64,000 nucleotides of DNA from Mycobacterium sp. AZCC_0083 (GTDB lineage: Bacteria > Actinomycetota > Actinomycetes > Mycobacteriales > Mycobacteriaceae): the NCBI RefSeq assembly GCF_014202335.1, contig NZ_JACHGP010000005.1, positions 434,001-498,000 on the forward strand, in the 5' to 3' direction. Under the pieces are notes generated by a model that had not been told where the DNA came from, searched no databases, and was given only the letters and a program-made list of their open reading frames with translations. A program made the translations under genes and the position numbers. Below, piece by piece: positions 18,843 to 27,939 of this stretch. Numbering within the stretch: position 1 is the stretch's first letter; the number at the start of each line of letters is the position of its first letter.

Positions 18843-19083
18843 CGCCTCGATCATCACGAGCCCGAAGGGTTCGGGCCATTGAATCGGATTGAGCAGCGCC
18901 GTCGCACCGCCCAGCAGTGCAAGCTTTATCTCGCCGGCGACCTCGCCGACGAAGGGCACGCCATCGTCGCGCAATGGCTCGTTCTCTTCGGCGAAGTATC
19001 GCTGCTCGGCCGCCTCGCGCGCCTTGGCGCAATGACCAGTTGCTGACCGGCGGCTCGCGCTATCGCCACCGCTTCGCGAAGCC
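18843..19083 (-). pseudogene. Glycosyltransferase family 4 remnant
   Basis: The minus strand encodes part of the donor-binding half of a GT4 glycosyltransferase: EAVAIARAAGQQLVIA, then after a one-base frame change near 19025-19032 AKAREAAEQRYFAEENEPL, FVGEVAGEIKLALLGGATAL and NPIQWPEPFGLVMIEA. The EPFGLVMIEA motif holds the nucleotide-sugar-binding Glu. The acceptor domain and everything after MIEA are missing; the next codons belong to an AraC domain. This is a recombined relic. Confidence 0.65.
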
Positions 19084-19200
19084 CTCGTTGCCAAGGTCTT
19101 GCCCGACCACATCCAAGTCATGCGCGAGTTGCTGTTCGACTGATTGCGGCGAGAGCGTTCTATGGGGTCGTGCAACGTCGGGCATCGTCGATTGCGTGAG

Positions 19201-20649
19201 TTAGGCCTGACGTGATGTCGCCGCCAAATGACCGTCCACCTGATCGAAGATCTTGCCGGGGTTGAGGATTCCCGCGGGGTCGAGTGCATCCTTGATCGCC
19301 CGGTGGAGTCCCATTACCGCAGGCGACAATTCGTTTACCAGACCGCGGCGCTTGAGCAAGCCGACACCATGCTCGCCGGTGATGGTGCCGCCGAAGGACA
19401 ACGCGGCATCGAGGATGCCGTCGAATGCGGCGTGGATCCGCCGCCACAGGTCGGCGTCGTCGTCTGGTGGTCCGATGATCAAGGGGTGCAGGTTGCCGTC
19501 GCCGGCGTGCGCGATGTTGGCGATCTGCACCCCATGTTGCGCCGCCAGCGCCTCGATGCGCGCCAGCATCTCGGGGACGTGCTCCTTGGGCACGCACACG
19601 TCTTCGGTGATCACCGGTCCCAGCCGCTCGAGTGCCGGGTAGGCCAGACGACGAGCCGCGAACAAGGCCTCACCCTCATCGGGGTCACTCGACCGTTCGG
19701 CCCAGGACGCGCCGCTGGCGCGGAAGTGCTCGACGATCGCATCGGCAAGTGCGGTGCCGGTGGGGTCCGGGTCATCCACCCGCGCGAGCAACAGCACATC
19801 TCCCGCGGCCGTCAGGCCCATGTTCTTCCAATCATCCACGGCGCGAAGGCAATACCTGTCCATCAGCTCCAACGCCGACGGGGTGATGCCCGCCGCCCCG
19901 ACCGCGCGCACCGCGACACCGGCTGCCACCAGCGACGGGAAGAACCCCGCAACCGTGATGGGCGCGCTTGGCAAGCTGCGGAGGCGGACCGTGATCTCGG
20001 TGACGATGCCCAATGTGCCCTCGGACCCGACGATTAGGCCGACCAGGTCGTAGCCGGCGACGCCCTTGGCGGTCCGGCGCCCTATGCGCACCACTTCCGC
20101 CGAACCGGTCACCATCTCGAGTTCGAGCACGTACTCACGGGTGACGCCGTACTTGACGCAACACACTCCGCCTGCGTTCGTGGCGACGTTGCCACCGAGC
20201 GTCGACCACGGCGAACTCGCGGGATCTGGTGGGTACCACAACCCGTGCTCCGCCACTGCCGCTCGAAGGTGGTCGTTGACCACGCCCGGCTGGACCACCG
20301 CCAACCGTTCCAACGGATTGACCAAGAGGATCTCCGACATCGCCTCCAGTGAGAGCACCACGCAGCCGTCGATGGCGTTTGCGCCACCGGACAGCCCGGT
20401 GCCCGCTCCGCGCGCCACGACCGGGGTGCGGTGACGTAGACAAATCTCGACCACCCGACGGACTTCTTCGGTGCTGCGGGCACGCACGACCGCTGCTGGC
20501 TCACCGGCCGGAGCTCCGGCCGCCTGATCCCGGCTGAAGCTGCGGACGACGTCGGCGTCGACGATTACCCGTCCCTGTGGCAGCACGGCTCGAAGATCGT
20601 GAACGACGGTCTCGGCGGCGCTCATCAGTGGCTGGGCCGGTGGCGTCAT
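19201..20649 (-). CDS. FAD-linked oxidase, glycolate/D-lactate type (GlcD-like)
   Basis: This 482-residue flavoprotein has an N-terminal PCMH-type FAD domain (VVARGAGTGLSGGANAIDGC, then STLGGNVATNAGG) and a C-terminal FAD-oxidase domain with the HAGDGNLHP and GEHGVGLLKR motifs that bind substrate and metal. The family oxidises D-2-hydroxyacids such as glycolate or D-lactate. The Fe-S partner GlcF is absent nearby, although a fused FAD/Fe-S relative lies at 24886. The ATG at 20649 is followed by the conserved N-terminus. It is separated from the next minus-strand gene by 72 bp. Confidence 0.9.
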   Translation of the reverse strand: MTPPAQPLMSAAETVVHDLRAVLPQGRVIVDADVVRSFSRDQAAGAPAGEPAAVVRARSTEEVRRVVEICLRHRTPVVARGAGTGLSGGANAIDGCVVLSLEAMSEILLVNPLERLAVVQPGVVNDHLRAAVAEHGLWYPPDPASSPWSTLGGNVATNAGGVCCVKYGVTREYVLELEMVTGSAEVVRIGRRTAKGVAGYDLVGLIVGSEGTLGIVTEITVRLRSLPSAPITVAGFFPSLVAAGVAVRAVGAAGITPSALELMDRYCLRAVDDWKNMGLTAAGDVLLLARVDDPDPTGTALADAIVEHFRASGASWAERSSDPDEGEALFAARRLAYPALERLGPVITEDVCVPKEHVPEMLARIEALAAQHGVQIANIAHAGDGNLHPLIIGPPDDDADLWRRIHAAFDGILDAALSFGGTITGEHGVGLLKRRGLVNELSPAVMGLHRAIKDALDPAGILNPGKIFDQVDGHLAATSRQA

Positions 20650-20721
20650 GCGGTGACCTCCAGTGCCTCGGGGCGCGTCTTCAAAAGGCTAGTCCGGTCC
20701 GCTGGCTGCGCGAGGGAGTCG

Positions 20722-21993
20722 TCAGCGCAGCAGGCTCCGACCCAGCCGACCGCGTCGGCGCAGCGGGTACCCGCTGCGCAGCCTGTGGAGAGCACCGCCA
20801 AAGGACCGTGCGACCGCCGCACCGACCAACAACCCGACCGCGATGGCACAGACCACCGTCACCACGCCGAACGCGTTCGCACCACCACCGCCGGGATTGG
20901 TGATGAGGGCCGTGGTGGAGAGCAGACCGAGGCTACCGGGGACGAGCAGCCAGAAGGCCGGCAGAAAGACCACCAACCGGGGCAGATTTGGGCGAACGGC
21001 CTCCACGAGCGAGGACCCCAGGGTGGCGGCGACGGCGCCGAGGAAGCTGCCGAGCGCCGCGCCACCGACGTATTGCCCGAAACTCTGGGCAGCGAAGGCA
21101 AGGATCAAGACCACGGTGATCCAGGGCAGCAGCCGCACCGGTGGACTCTCCAGGACCCCGATTCCGATGCTTATGAGGATCAGCCCCAACGGCGCGGCCC
21201 ACCAGCCAAGTGTGTCGACGCGGAGATTGGTCAATTCTGCTGCGGGCACCGTGATTACGTGACTGGCCGCGACGATGCCCAGGGTGAACAGGAGCAGCTG
21301 GACCAGCCCGAAGGTCAACCGTGATGCTCCGGCCACCATGTCGCCGGCGGCCAACTCAGACATCGCAGTGACGATCAACGCGCCGGGCAATAGCACCGCC
21401 AACGGCGGCAGCAGGGTACGCAGCGGTCCGTCCAGCACACCCGCGTTGGCGGCTGCGAACACCCCGCACGCCAGAAGGAAGGCCGCAAGCGTCGGGAGCA
21501 GCGTGGCGATCAGGCCGAACCGCTGTCCCAGCCGGAAGAGGGCGACCACCACGACCGCCCCAACGGCGGCGAAGGCGACGTTGGCACCACCGGGCTGGAG
21601 GATCAGAGCGATTCCCGTGGCGATCGCGATCCAGCCGAGGTTGGCCATCCACTGCGGGTAGCGGGGCGGACGATGGCGCAAATCAAGCAGCTCCTCGGTG
21701 GCCTGGGCCACCGTCAGGGCACGCTGCGACAACCGATGACGGATCGCTCGGACCTCGGCGGCCTGGTCGAGACGCAGTCCACCCTTGACCGACTCGAACG
21801 TTGCGGGGGCGCCGCTGATCAGGTTCAAGAAGACGCCGGTCGGTGATGCCGCGATCTGGACATCGGGGTAGCCCAGTGCGTTGCTCACCTCGGCTAGCTC
21901 GTCCTCCACGTCGCCGACCGGCTGCCCCGTGGCCACCATCGCCGCGCCCAGGTAGGCCAGCAAGGCGCGGACGGCGTCGTCGTCTTCGGACAC
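20722..21993 (-). CDS. ThrE-type threonine/serine exporter family protein
   Basis: This 423-residue membrane protein has a soluble N-terminal ThrE domain (about 1-125, with TGVFLNLISGAPATFESVKG) and ten or so hydrophobic helices covering the rest. Members of this family export threonine and serine in corynebacteria. The C-terminus is strongly basic (LRRRGRLGRSLLR), as expected for a cytoplasmic tail. The start is GTG at 21993. It could be co-transcribed with the GlcD-like gene 72 bp downstream, but the two functions have no obvious link. Confidence 0.85.
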   Translation of the reverse strand: MSEDDDAVRALLAYLGAAMVATGQPVGDVEDELAEVSNALGYPDVQIAASPTGVFLNLISGAPATFESVKGGLRLDQAAEVRAIRHRLSQRALTVAQATEELLDLRHRPPRYPQWMANLGWIAIATGIALILQPGGANVAFAAVGAVVVVALFRLGQRFGLIATLLPTLAAFLLACGVFAAANAGVLDGPLRTLLPPLAVLLPGALIVTAMSELAAGDMVAGASRLTFGLVQLLLFTLGIVAASHVITVPAAELTNLRVDTLGWWAAPLGLILISIGIGVLESPPVRLLPWITVVLILAFAAQSFGQYVGGAALGSFLGAVAATLGSSLVEAVRPNLPRLVVFLPAFWLLVPGSLGLLSTTALITNPGGGGANAFGVVTVVCAIAVGLLVGAAVARSFGGALHRLRSGYPLRRRGRLGRSLLR

Positions 21994-22094
21994 GGCGTCA
22001 CTCTGCCAGGTCGAGGAGCAGGTGTAGAGAATTACGCGCCCAGCATGCGCCCATCAGTTGGCTGGCTCAGCGCATCGCCCGTCCGGCCGCGACG

Positions 22095-22895
22095 CTAGGG
22101 GCCTTCGCTGGTCGTCCAGTCGCGGTGATCATTCCAGCTCGGCGCTCGTTTCGCCGTGAACGCCTCGACCGCGTTCCGGAAGTCAGCGGAGCCGTAGACG
22201 CGCGACACGATGTCGGTCATGTCAGCGTCGCGTCCGCTGCGGTGCAGTCTGCGCAGGCCCTCTTTGGATGCCCACATGCTCAAGGGCGCATGGGCCACGA
22301 TGCCGTCGGTGATCTTTTTGATTGCTTCTTCCAGATCGTCCGCCAGCGCCACGAGGAATCCCGCCGAATGGGCCTCCTCGGCGCTCATCAACTCGGCCGT
22401 CAGCAACAGCGCGATCGTTCGTGAGTGACCGAGGTTCTTGACGAGCAGGTCAAGGGTGGCCACCGAGACGCAATTCCCCAGTGTGCGTGCGATCGGCACT
22501 CCGAATTTCGCTCGGGGTGTCGCGACACGGAGGTCGACCGCGCAGGCGATGCCGAGACCGCCGCCCACGCAGTAGCCGTCGATCGACGCGACGGTGGGGA
22601 TCGTCACGGCCTGCAGCCGGTCGAGCACCGCGGTCACCCGGCGCTCGTAGTCCACCCCATCCTGACCGGTGGAGAACTGGGCGAACTGGCTGATGTCCGT
22701 ACCCGCGACGAATGCGCGACCGCCGGCGCCGCGCAGGACCATGACCCGGATGTCGCCGTCGGAGTCGGCTCGGTCGCAGGCTTGCTCGAGCGCCTCATAC
22801 ATAGCCCAGGTCATCGCGTTGCGCTGATCCGGCCGGTTGAACGTCACGGTGAGCACGTGGTCTTCGGCGCCGATCTCAACTTCGGAAGTGTTCAC
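22095..22895 (-). CDS. Enoyl-CoA hydratase/isomerase family protein
   Basis: This 266-residue protein has the crotonase fold: the first oxyanion segment AFVAGTDISQF and the second GYCVGGGLGIACAVDLRVA are clear. The acid Glu pair of true enoyl-CoA hydratases is not visible at the usual places (the segment after the second motif reads FGVPIARTLGN), so it may be an isomerase, decarboxylase or hydrolase on an acyl-CoA. The GTG at 22895 overlaps the stop of the CoA-transferase gene by 4 bp, so the two are translationally coupled and probably act in sequence on the same CoA ester. Confidence 0.85.
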   Translation of the reverse strand: MNTSEVEIGAEDHVLTVTFNRPDQRNAMTWAMYEALEQACDRADSDGDIRVMVLRGAGGRAFVAGTDISQFAQFSTGQDGVDYERRVTAVLDRLQAVTIPTVASIDGYCVGGGLGIACAVDLRVATPRAKFGVPIARTLGNCVSVATLDLLVKNLGHSRTIALLLTAELMSAEEAHSAGFLVALADDLEEAIKKITDGIVAHAPLSMWASKEGLRRLHRSGRDADMTDIVSRVYGSADFRNAVEAFTAKRAPSWNDHRDWTTSEGP

Positions 22896-24091
22896 CGCTG
22901 CTCGTCACCTTTTCTGTTGACATGGTTGATCTCTGCGAGGACTTTGGCGGTCGAATCGCCAAGAGGCGGTCCGGCATGCGCCCGCCGCACGGGCGTGCGC
23001 GAGAAGCGCATCGGAGATCCCAGCTGCTCGACCGTGCCCAGCGTGGGGTGTGGTGCGGCCCAGAAGAAGTCGCGTTGTCGCAACGTCTCGTCGGTGAACA
23101 CCTGTGAGTAATCGAGGATCGGCGCGCACGGCACCCCCGCCAGCTCGAGGTCGTCCACGAGGGACCGCGTAGTCCGGGTCGTGGTGATCTCTTCAATGGT
23201 CTCGACGAGCTCTTCGCGATGTTGCCGCCTTGAGTAGGCATCGACATATCGCGGGTCGGAGAGCAGGTCGTCGAGGCCCAGCGTGTGGCAGAACGCCGGC
23301 CAGGTCTTTGCAGTGGTCGCGCCGATGGTGACGTGGCCGTCAGCAGTCCGCACGGCCTGGTAGGGCGCGTTGTTCTGATGTGCGGATCCGTTCGGGCGCG
23401 GGACGGTTCCGTCGGCGAAATACATACCGGCTTCCCATACCGCGAAGGAGACTCCGGATTCCAGCAGGGAGACATCGATGTGCTGCCCTTCCCCCGACCG
23501 GTCGCGCTCGCGCAGTGCCGCGGTCACCGCCAAGGCGAGGTACAGGGCGCAGACCAGGTCGCAGATCGGGACGCCGACCTTGGCTGGCTCGCGATCGGGA
23601 AAGCCCGTCACGCTCATCAGGCCGCTGCGCGCCTGCGCCATGATGTCCAGACCAGGGAGGTGGGCGAGCGGGCCGTCCTGGCCCCACCCGGACGCCGAGG
23701 CATAGATCAGCCGCGGGTTCTCCTGGCGCATGGCCGCATAGTCGAGTCCCAACCGGCTCATCGCCCCCGGCCGGAGGTTCTCGACCAGGACGTCGGCCGC
23801 CCGTACGAGCTCCCGGAATGCGGCATTGTCGCGCTCAGCCTTGAGATCGAGCGTGACCGATTCCTTGTTGCGGTTCAGCCGCACGAACGGGGAGCTTTCC
23901 CCGTCGATGAACGGCCCGCTGGCGCGGACGGGATCGCCTCCGTCCGGATTCTCTACCTTGATCACCCGGGCGCCGAGATCGGCCAGTTGCATCGTCGCGT
24001 ACGGAGCGGCCATGAACGCGCCGACCTCGAGCACTGTGACGCCGGTCAAGGGTGGGTTCGATCCTGTCGTCAATTTGTCCTCCGCCTTCAT
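22892..24091 (-). CDS. Class III CoA-transferase (CaiB/BaiF family)
   Basis: This 399-residue enzyme moves CoA between carboxylic acids. The conserved start (LTGVTVLEVGAFMAAPYATM) and the CoA-binding region (VKVENPDGGDPVR, NRNKESVTLDLK) are present. The catalytic Asp lies in GLDIMAQARSGLMSVTG. The C-terminal wing with YSQVFTDETLRQRDFF completes the domain-swapped fold. With the overlapping crotonase, the FAH hydrolase and the hydroxyacid dehydrogenase it forms a catabolic operon. The acid used is unknown. Confidence 0.9.
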   Translation of the reverse strand: MKAEDKLTTGSNPPLTGVTVLEVGAFMAAPYATMQLADLGARVIKVENPDGGDPVRASGPFIDGESSPFVRLNRNKESVTLDLKAERDNAAFRELVRAADVLVENLRPGAMSRLGLDYAAMRQENPRLIYASASGWGQDGPLAHLPGLDIMAQARSGLMSVTGFPDREPAKVGVPICDLVCALYLALAVTAALRERDRSGEGQHIDVSLLESGVSFAVWEAGMYFADGTVPRPNGSAHQNNAPYQAVRTADGHVTIGATTAKTWPAFCHTLGLDDLLSDPRYVDAYSRRQHREELVETIEEITTTRTTRSLVDDLELAGVPCAPILDYSQVFTDETLRQRDFFWAAPHPTLGTVEQLGSPMRFSRTPVRRAHAGPPLGDSTAKVLAEINHVNRKGDEQR

Positions 24092-24124
24092 GGTTCCCGC
24101 CGTACGAAGTGAATCGGGGTTCGA

Positions 24125-24877
24125 TCAGCCCCGGTCCGCCACCGTGTTGCGAAGCGTGCCGATACCGGAGATTTCGACCTCGACGATGTCACCGGGCACC
24201 ATCGGACCTACCCCGGCAGGACTGCCCGTCAGCAGCACGTCCCCGGGTTCGAGCGTGATCCATCGAGTGACGAACGCCAGCAGCTCGCCTATCCCGAACA
24301 CCATGTCCGAGGTCGATCCGTCTTGGACGACTCGGCCGCCGACCCGGGTGGTGATCTGCAACGCCGACGGATCGGCTATGTCGGTCTCGATCCACGGCCC
24401 CATTGGGCAGAAGGTGTCGGAGCTCTTCGCGCGGGTCCACTGTCCGTCGTCACGCCAGTCGTGCGCAGTGACGTCGTTCGCGCAGGTGTAGCCGAGCACG
24501 AAGTCCGCCGCACGATCGGCAGGCACGTCCTGGGCGGTGCGGCCGATGACGACGGCCAGCTCGCCCTCGTACTCCAAGCGCCGGACCTCCGTAGGCCGCA
24601 GTATGACCGAGTCCGGGCCGGTTATCGCGTTGTGGGACTTGAGGAACAGTGGTGGCTGCTCCGGCCAGGGCCTGCCCTTCTCCGCGATCTGACCGGCGTA
24701 GTTGCTACCGGCACAGACGATCGTGCGGGGATCGCATGGGGAGAGCAACGTCAGCTCCGCCAGCTTCCCCACCACGTTGCCCGGCTTGGCATTCCCGCCG
24801 GGAAACTCGTGCACTACATCCCCGACCACCACGCCACGCCCGGTCCTCCCGTCAAGCGAGTAGCGAACAAGACGCAT
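24125..24877 (-). CDS. Fumarylacetoacetate hydrolase family protein
   Basis: This 250-residue enzyme belongs to the FAH superfamily (hydrolases, decarboxylases or tautomerases of 2-oxo dicarboxylates such as fumarylpyruvate or oxaloacetate). The metal-binding Glu pair sits in EYEGELAVVIG and the Asp in CANDVTAHDW; the substrate loop KSSDTFCPMGPW and the end motif LLTGSPAGVGPM are standard. The ATG at 24877 fits the conserved N-terminus (MRLVRYSLDG); a much longer frame upstream is only a shadow of the next gene. It is 8 bp from the dehydrogenase gene. Confidence 0.92.
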   Translation of the reverse strand: MRLVRYSLDGRTGRGVVVGDVVHEFPGGNAKPGNVVGKLAELTLLSPCDPRTIVCAGSNYAGQIAEKGRPWPEQPPLFLKSHNAITGPDSVILRPTEVRRLEYEGELAVVIGRTAQDVPADRAADFVLGYTCANDVTAHDWRDDGQWTRAKSSDTFCPMGPWIETDIADPSALQITTRVGGRVVQDGSTSDMVFGIGELLAFVTRWITLEPGDVLLTGSPAGVGPMVPGDIVEVEISGIGTLRNTVADRG

Positions 24878-24885
24878 TGTGTCTC

Positions 24886-27846
24886 CTATTCCTGGCCGGG
24901 GCCGGCCAACGCCTCGCGTACCAGCTCGACCGGGTGCCACGCGGTGCGGCCAGCTCCGTGGAAGATCTGTTGCCGGCACGACACACCGGTCGCGGCCACG
25001 ATCGTTTCCTCCGGCTCGGCCGCGAGCGCCGGGAACAGCCGGTCCCCGCCGACGGTGATGGACATGTCGTAATGCTCCGACTCGAAACCGAACGAGCCGG
25101 CCATCCCGCAGCAGCCGCCGTCGATCTCCACGACGTGCGCGCCCGGAATCCGGCGCAGCAAGGCCATCGAGGCGGCCGTGCCGACCTCGGCCTTCTGGTG
25201 GCAATGACCGTGGAACAGGATCCGCCGCCCCGCGAGCCGGGAATCCGCGCGCAGGGTCAGCCGACCCTCGTCGATCGCTTCGACGAGCAGTTCCTCCACC
25301 TGCCTGACCCGGCCCGCGACCGCGTGCACCGACTCCGAGCCGGGCAGCAGTGCGACGTGCTCGTCCCGCAGCATGAACAGGCACGACGGCTCGCAGCCGA
25401 CGATCGGCGAGCCCGGGTCGGTGTTGGTCGCCAGCGAGCTGACCAACGCCGATGCCTTCTTCCTCGCGTCGTCGAGCAAACCTTTGGACATGCTCGAGCG
25501 ACCGCAGCAGCCGCCGCCCGCGAGCTCGACCCGCCAGCCCGAGCGCTCCAGCAGTTCGATGGCCGCAGCGCCGATGTGCGGCTCGGTGAAGGTGGTGAAC
25601 GAGTCGGCGAGCCAGGTGACGGTGCCGGACGACGCCTGGACCCGGGGCACGGCCCGCCGGTGGCGGCGGAACCAGCGGAGCAGGCTGTCCCGCTGGAAAA
25701 CGGGCAGTGGGCGGGCAGCCGTGATGCCGAGCGCACCGTCCATGATCCGGCGTACGAATGCGGACCGGCCGGGCAGGTTCGATAGGGGGGCCGTCGCGGA
25801 GCCGATCCTGTTGAGCAGGCGGATCGAGCCGAAGATGCGCGAGCGCAGCGGGACTCCGTGGATCTCGTGATGATGCGCGAGCGTCTCGGCCTTGAGCGAG
25901 GCCATGTCCACACTCATCGGGCACTCGCTCTTGCAGGCCTTGCACATCAGGCACAGGTCGAGGATCTCGTGCAGCCGCTCGCCGCCAAGAGCGGCGTGCG
26001 GGTCCGGTTCGGACAGTGCTTTCACCAGCGCGTTGGCCCGGCCGCGGGTGGAGTGCTCCTCGTTGTTGGTCGCGATGTAGGACGGGCACATCACACCCGA
26101 AGTGGACTTCCGGCACAGGCCGATGTTCATGCAGCGATCTGCGGCGCCACGCATGCCGCCGACGACCTCGAACCGCAGCGCCGTCGTCACGGGCTGGGCG
26201 GGCGGCAGCGCGTCACGGTCGCGCAGGTTCTCGGTCATCGGTGGCGCGTCGACGATCTTGCCCGGGTTCATGCCGTTACCAGGATCGAAGATGCGTTTGA
26301 CCGTGCGCATCACCTCGTACAGGCGGTCGCCGAAGATCTCCCGGTTGAACTCGCTGCGGGCAAGGCCGTCTCCGTGTTCGCTGGAGTTGACCCCGCCATA
26401 CTCGGCGACGAGATCCTTGACCGCTTCGGCGACCATGCGCATCTTGATCACTTCGTCTGGTTTCGTCAGGTCGACGAACGGGCGGACGTGAAGGCAGCCG
26501 ACCGAGCAGTGGCCGTAGAAACCCGCCTCCAGCTGGTGGTCGTCGAGGATCTCCTTGAACCGCCTGGTGTAATCGGCCAGCTGAGCGGGATCGACGGCGG
26601 TGTCCTCGACGAAGGCGAGCGGGCGGCGAGTGCCTTCGCCGGCGGCCATCAGCAAGCCCAGGCTGGACTTGCGGACCTTCAGCAACGCCCCTTGATCGGC
26701 GGGATTGATCGCGCGCAGCGTGTGGTAGCCGTGCCCGTTCTGCCGCCACAGCCCGTCGAGCCGGTCCAGCTTGGCGATTTGGCTCACTTCGTCGTCACCG
26801 GTGAACGAGACGAACAGCAGTGCACCCGGGTCGCCGACGAGGATATTTCCGAGCTCGGCGTATTCGATCTTCTGCCGGGACAGGTCCAGGATCGTGCGGT
26901 CCATCAGCTCGACCTGGTGGGGTCCGCAGCTCAACGCATCCGTGGTAGCCGCGATTGCGCTCGCGGTGTCGGTGAAGTGGCCGACGGCGTAGACCGTGCG
27001 CGCGGGCTTGGGCACCAGGTCCACGAGAGCGCGGGTGACGATCACCAGCGTGCCCTCCGCACCCACCACGAACTTGGCCAGATCGAACGGATTGTCATCC
27101 CCGAAGCCCACCAGTCGGTCGAGCCGGTAACCGCCCGCGCGTCGCCAGAAAGCAGGCATCCCGGCCTGGATGATCTGCTCGTTCGCGCCGACCAGATCCG
27201 AAAGCCCTTGGTAGATACGGCCCTCCAGCGTCTCCGCCGTCGCCCTGCGTTTCCGCTCGGCCTCGTCGACGGGTTCCAGACGGGCGCGCGAGCCGTCGGA
27301 GAGCACCACGTCCAGTGCCCGCACGTGATCGATCGTCATGCCGTACGTCAGGGAGCCACTTCCCGCGGAGTTGTTGCCGATCATCCCGCCGATCGTGGCC
27401 CGGTTGCTGGTTGAGGTGTCCGGGCCGAACATCAGCCCGTGGGCGGCGGCGGCCTGGTTGAGCTGATCCTGCACCACCCCGACCTCCACCAGCGCGGTGC
27501 GGGCCACCGGGTCGAGCTCCGCGATCCGGTTCAGGTGGCGCGACAGGTCGACCACCAGGCCGGGTCCCACCGTCTGGCCGGCCAGGCTCGTTCCCGCGCC
27601 CCGAGGCACGATCGGCACGCCGAGCTCACCGGCTATCCTCACCGTCGCCGCGACGTCGTCGGCGTGACGGGGAAACACGACGCCCAGCGGAGTGATCGAG
27701 TACATGCTGGCGTCGCGGGCGAATATGTGGCGGCTGTACTCGTCGAAGGCCACCTCGCCGTCAATCGCCGCGCTGAGCGCACGCTCTAGGCGCGGGGCCA
27801 CGCCTGACCGATCAGTCGCGGCTGTATCAGTCGTGGGGAAGGTCAT
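24886..27846 (-). CDS. FAD/Fe-S D-2-hydroxyacid dehydrogenase (GlcD-GlcF fusion, YdiJ-like)
   Basis: This 986-residue protein fuses an FAD oxidase and an iron-sulfur module. Residues ~40-220 form the PCMH FAD domain (PRGAGTSLAGQTV, GGMIGNNSAGSGSLTYGMT), ~230-540 the oxidase cap with NSSEHGDGLARSEF, ~570-690 the ferredoxin part (CMNIGLCRKST, CLMCKACKSECPMS) and ~780-986 two CCG domains (GCEPSCLFM, GGCCGMAGSFG). Such fusions oxidise D-lactate or D-2-hydroxyglutarate and pass electrons to quinone or cytochrome. The ATG at 27846 has AAAGGA before it; the frame to 27924 is an extension. Confidence 0.92.
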   Translation of the reverse strand: MTFPTTDTAATDRSGVAPRLERALSAAIDGEVAFDEYSRHIFARDASMYSITPLGVVFPRHADDVAATVRIAGELGVPIVPRGAGTSLAGQTVGPGLVVDLSRHLNRIAELDPVARTALVEVGVVQDQLNQAAAAHGLMFGPDTSTSNRATIGGMIGNNSAGSGSLTYGMTIDHVRALDVVLSDGSRARLEPVDEAERKRRATAETLEGRIYQGLSDLVGANEQIIQAGMPAFWRRAGGYRLDRLVGFGDDNPFDLAKFVVGAEGTLVIVTRALVDLVPKPARTVYAVGHFTDTASAIAATTDALSCGPHQVELMDRTILDLSRQKIEYAELGNILVGDPGALLFVSFTGDDEVSQIAKLDRLDGLWRQNGHGYHTLRAINPADQGALLKVRKSSLGLLMAAGEGTRRPLAFVEDTAVDPAQLADYTRRFKEILDDHQLEAGFYGHCSVGCLHVRPFVDLTKPDEVIKMRMVAEAVKDLVAEYGGVNSSEHGDGLARSEFNREIFGDRLYEVMRTVKRIFDPGNGMNPGKIVDAPPMTENLRDRDALPPAQPVTTALRFEVVGGMRGAADRCMNIGLCRKSTSGVMCPSYIATNNEEHSTRGRANALVKALSEPDPHAALGGERLHEILDLCLMCKACKSECPMSVDMASLKAETLAHHHEIHGVPLRSRIFGSIRLLNRIGSATAPLSNLPGRSAFVRRIMDGALGITAARPLPVFQRDSLLRWFRRHRRAVPRVQASSGTVTWLADSFTTFTEPHIGAAAIELLERSGWRVELAGGGCCGRSSMSKGLLDDARKKASALVSSLATNTDPGSPIVGCEPSCLFMLRDEHVALLPGSESVHAVAGRVRQVEELLVEAIDEGRLTLRADSRLAGRRILFHGHCHQKAEVGTAASMALLRRIPGAHVVEIDGGCCGMAGSFGFESEHYDMSITVGGDRLFPALAAEPEETIVAATGVSCRQQIFHGAGRTAWHPVELVREALAGPGQE

Positions 27847-27939
27847 CACGAGTCCTTTCGCGCCGCTGTCATTCGCAACGGGCGCCACCGCGGCGGCCGA
27901 TCCGCCAGGCGGGCCCGCCGCCACGGTGGCTTAGTTGAG

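Noticed and set aside
25858..27414. 518-codon plus-strand frame opposite the FAD/Fe-S dehydrogenase
   Set aside because: Antisense of a strongly supported gene; His/Val/Gln-rich translation typical of mirror frames.
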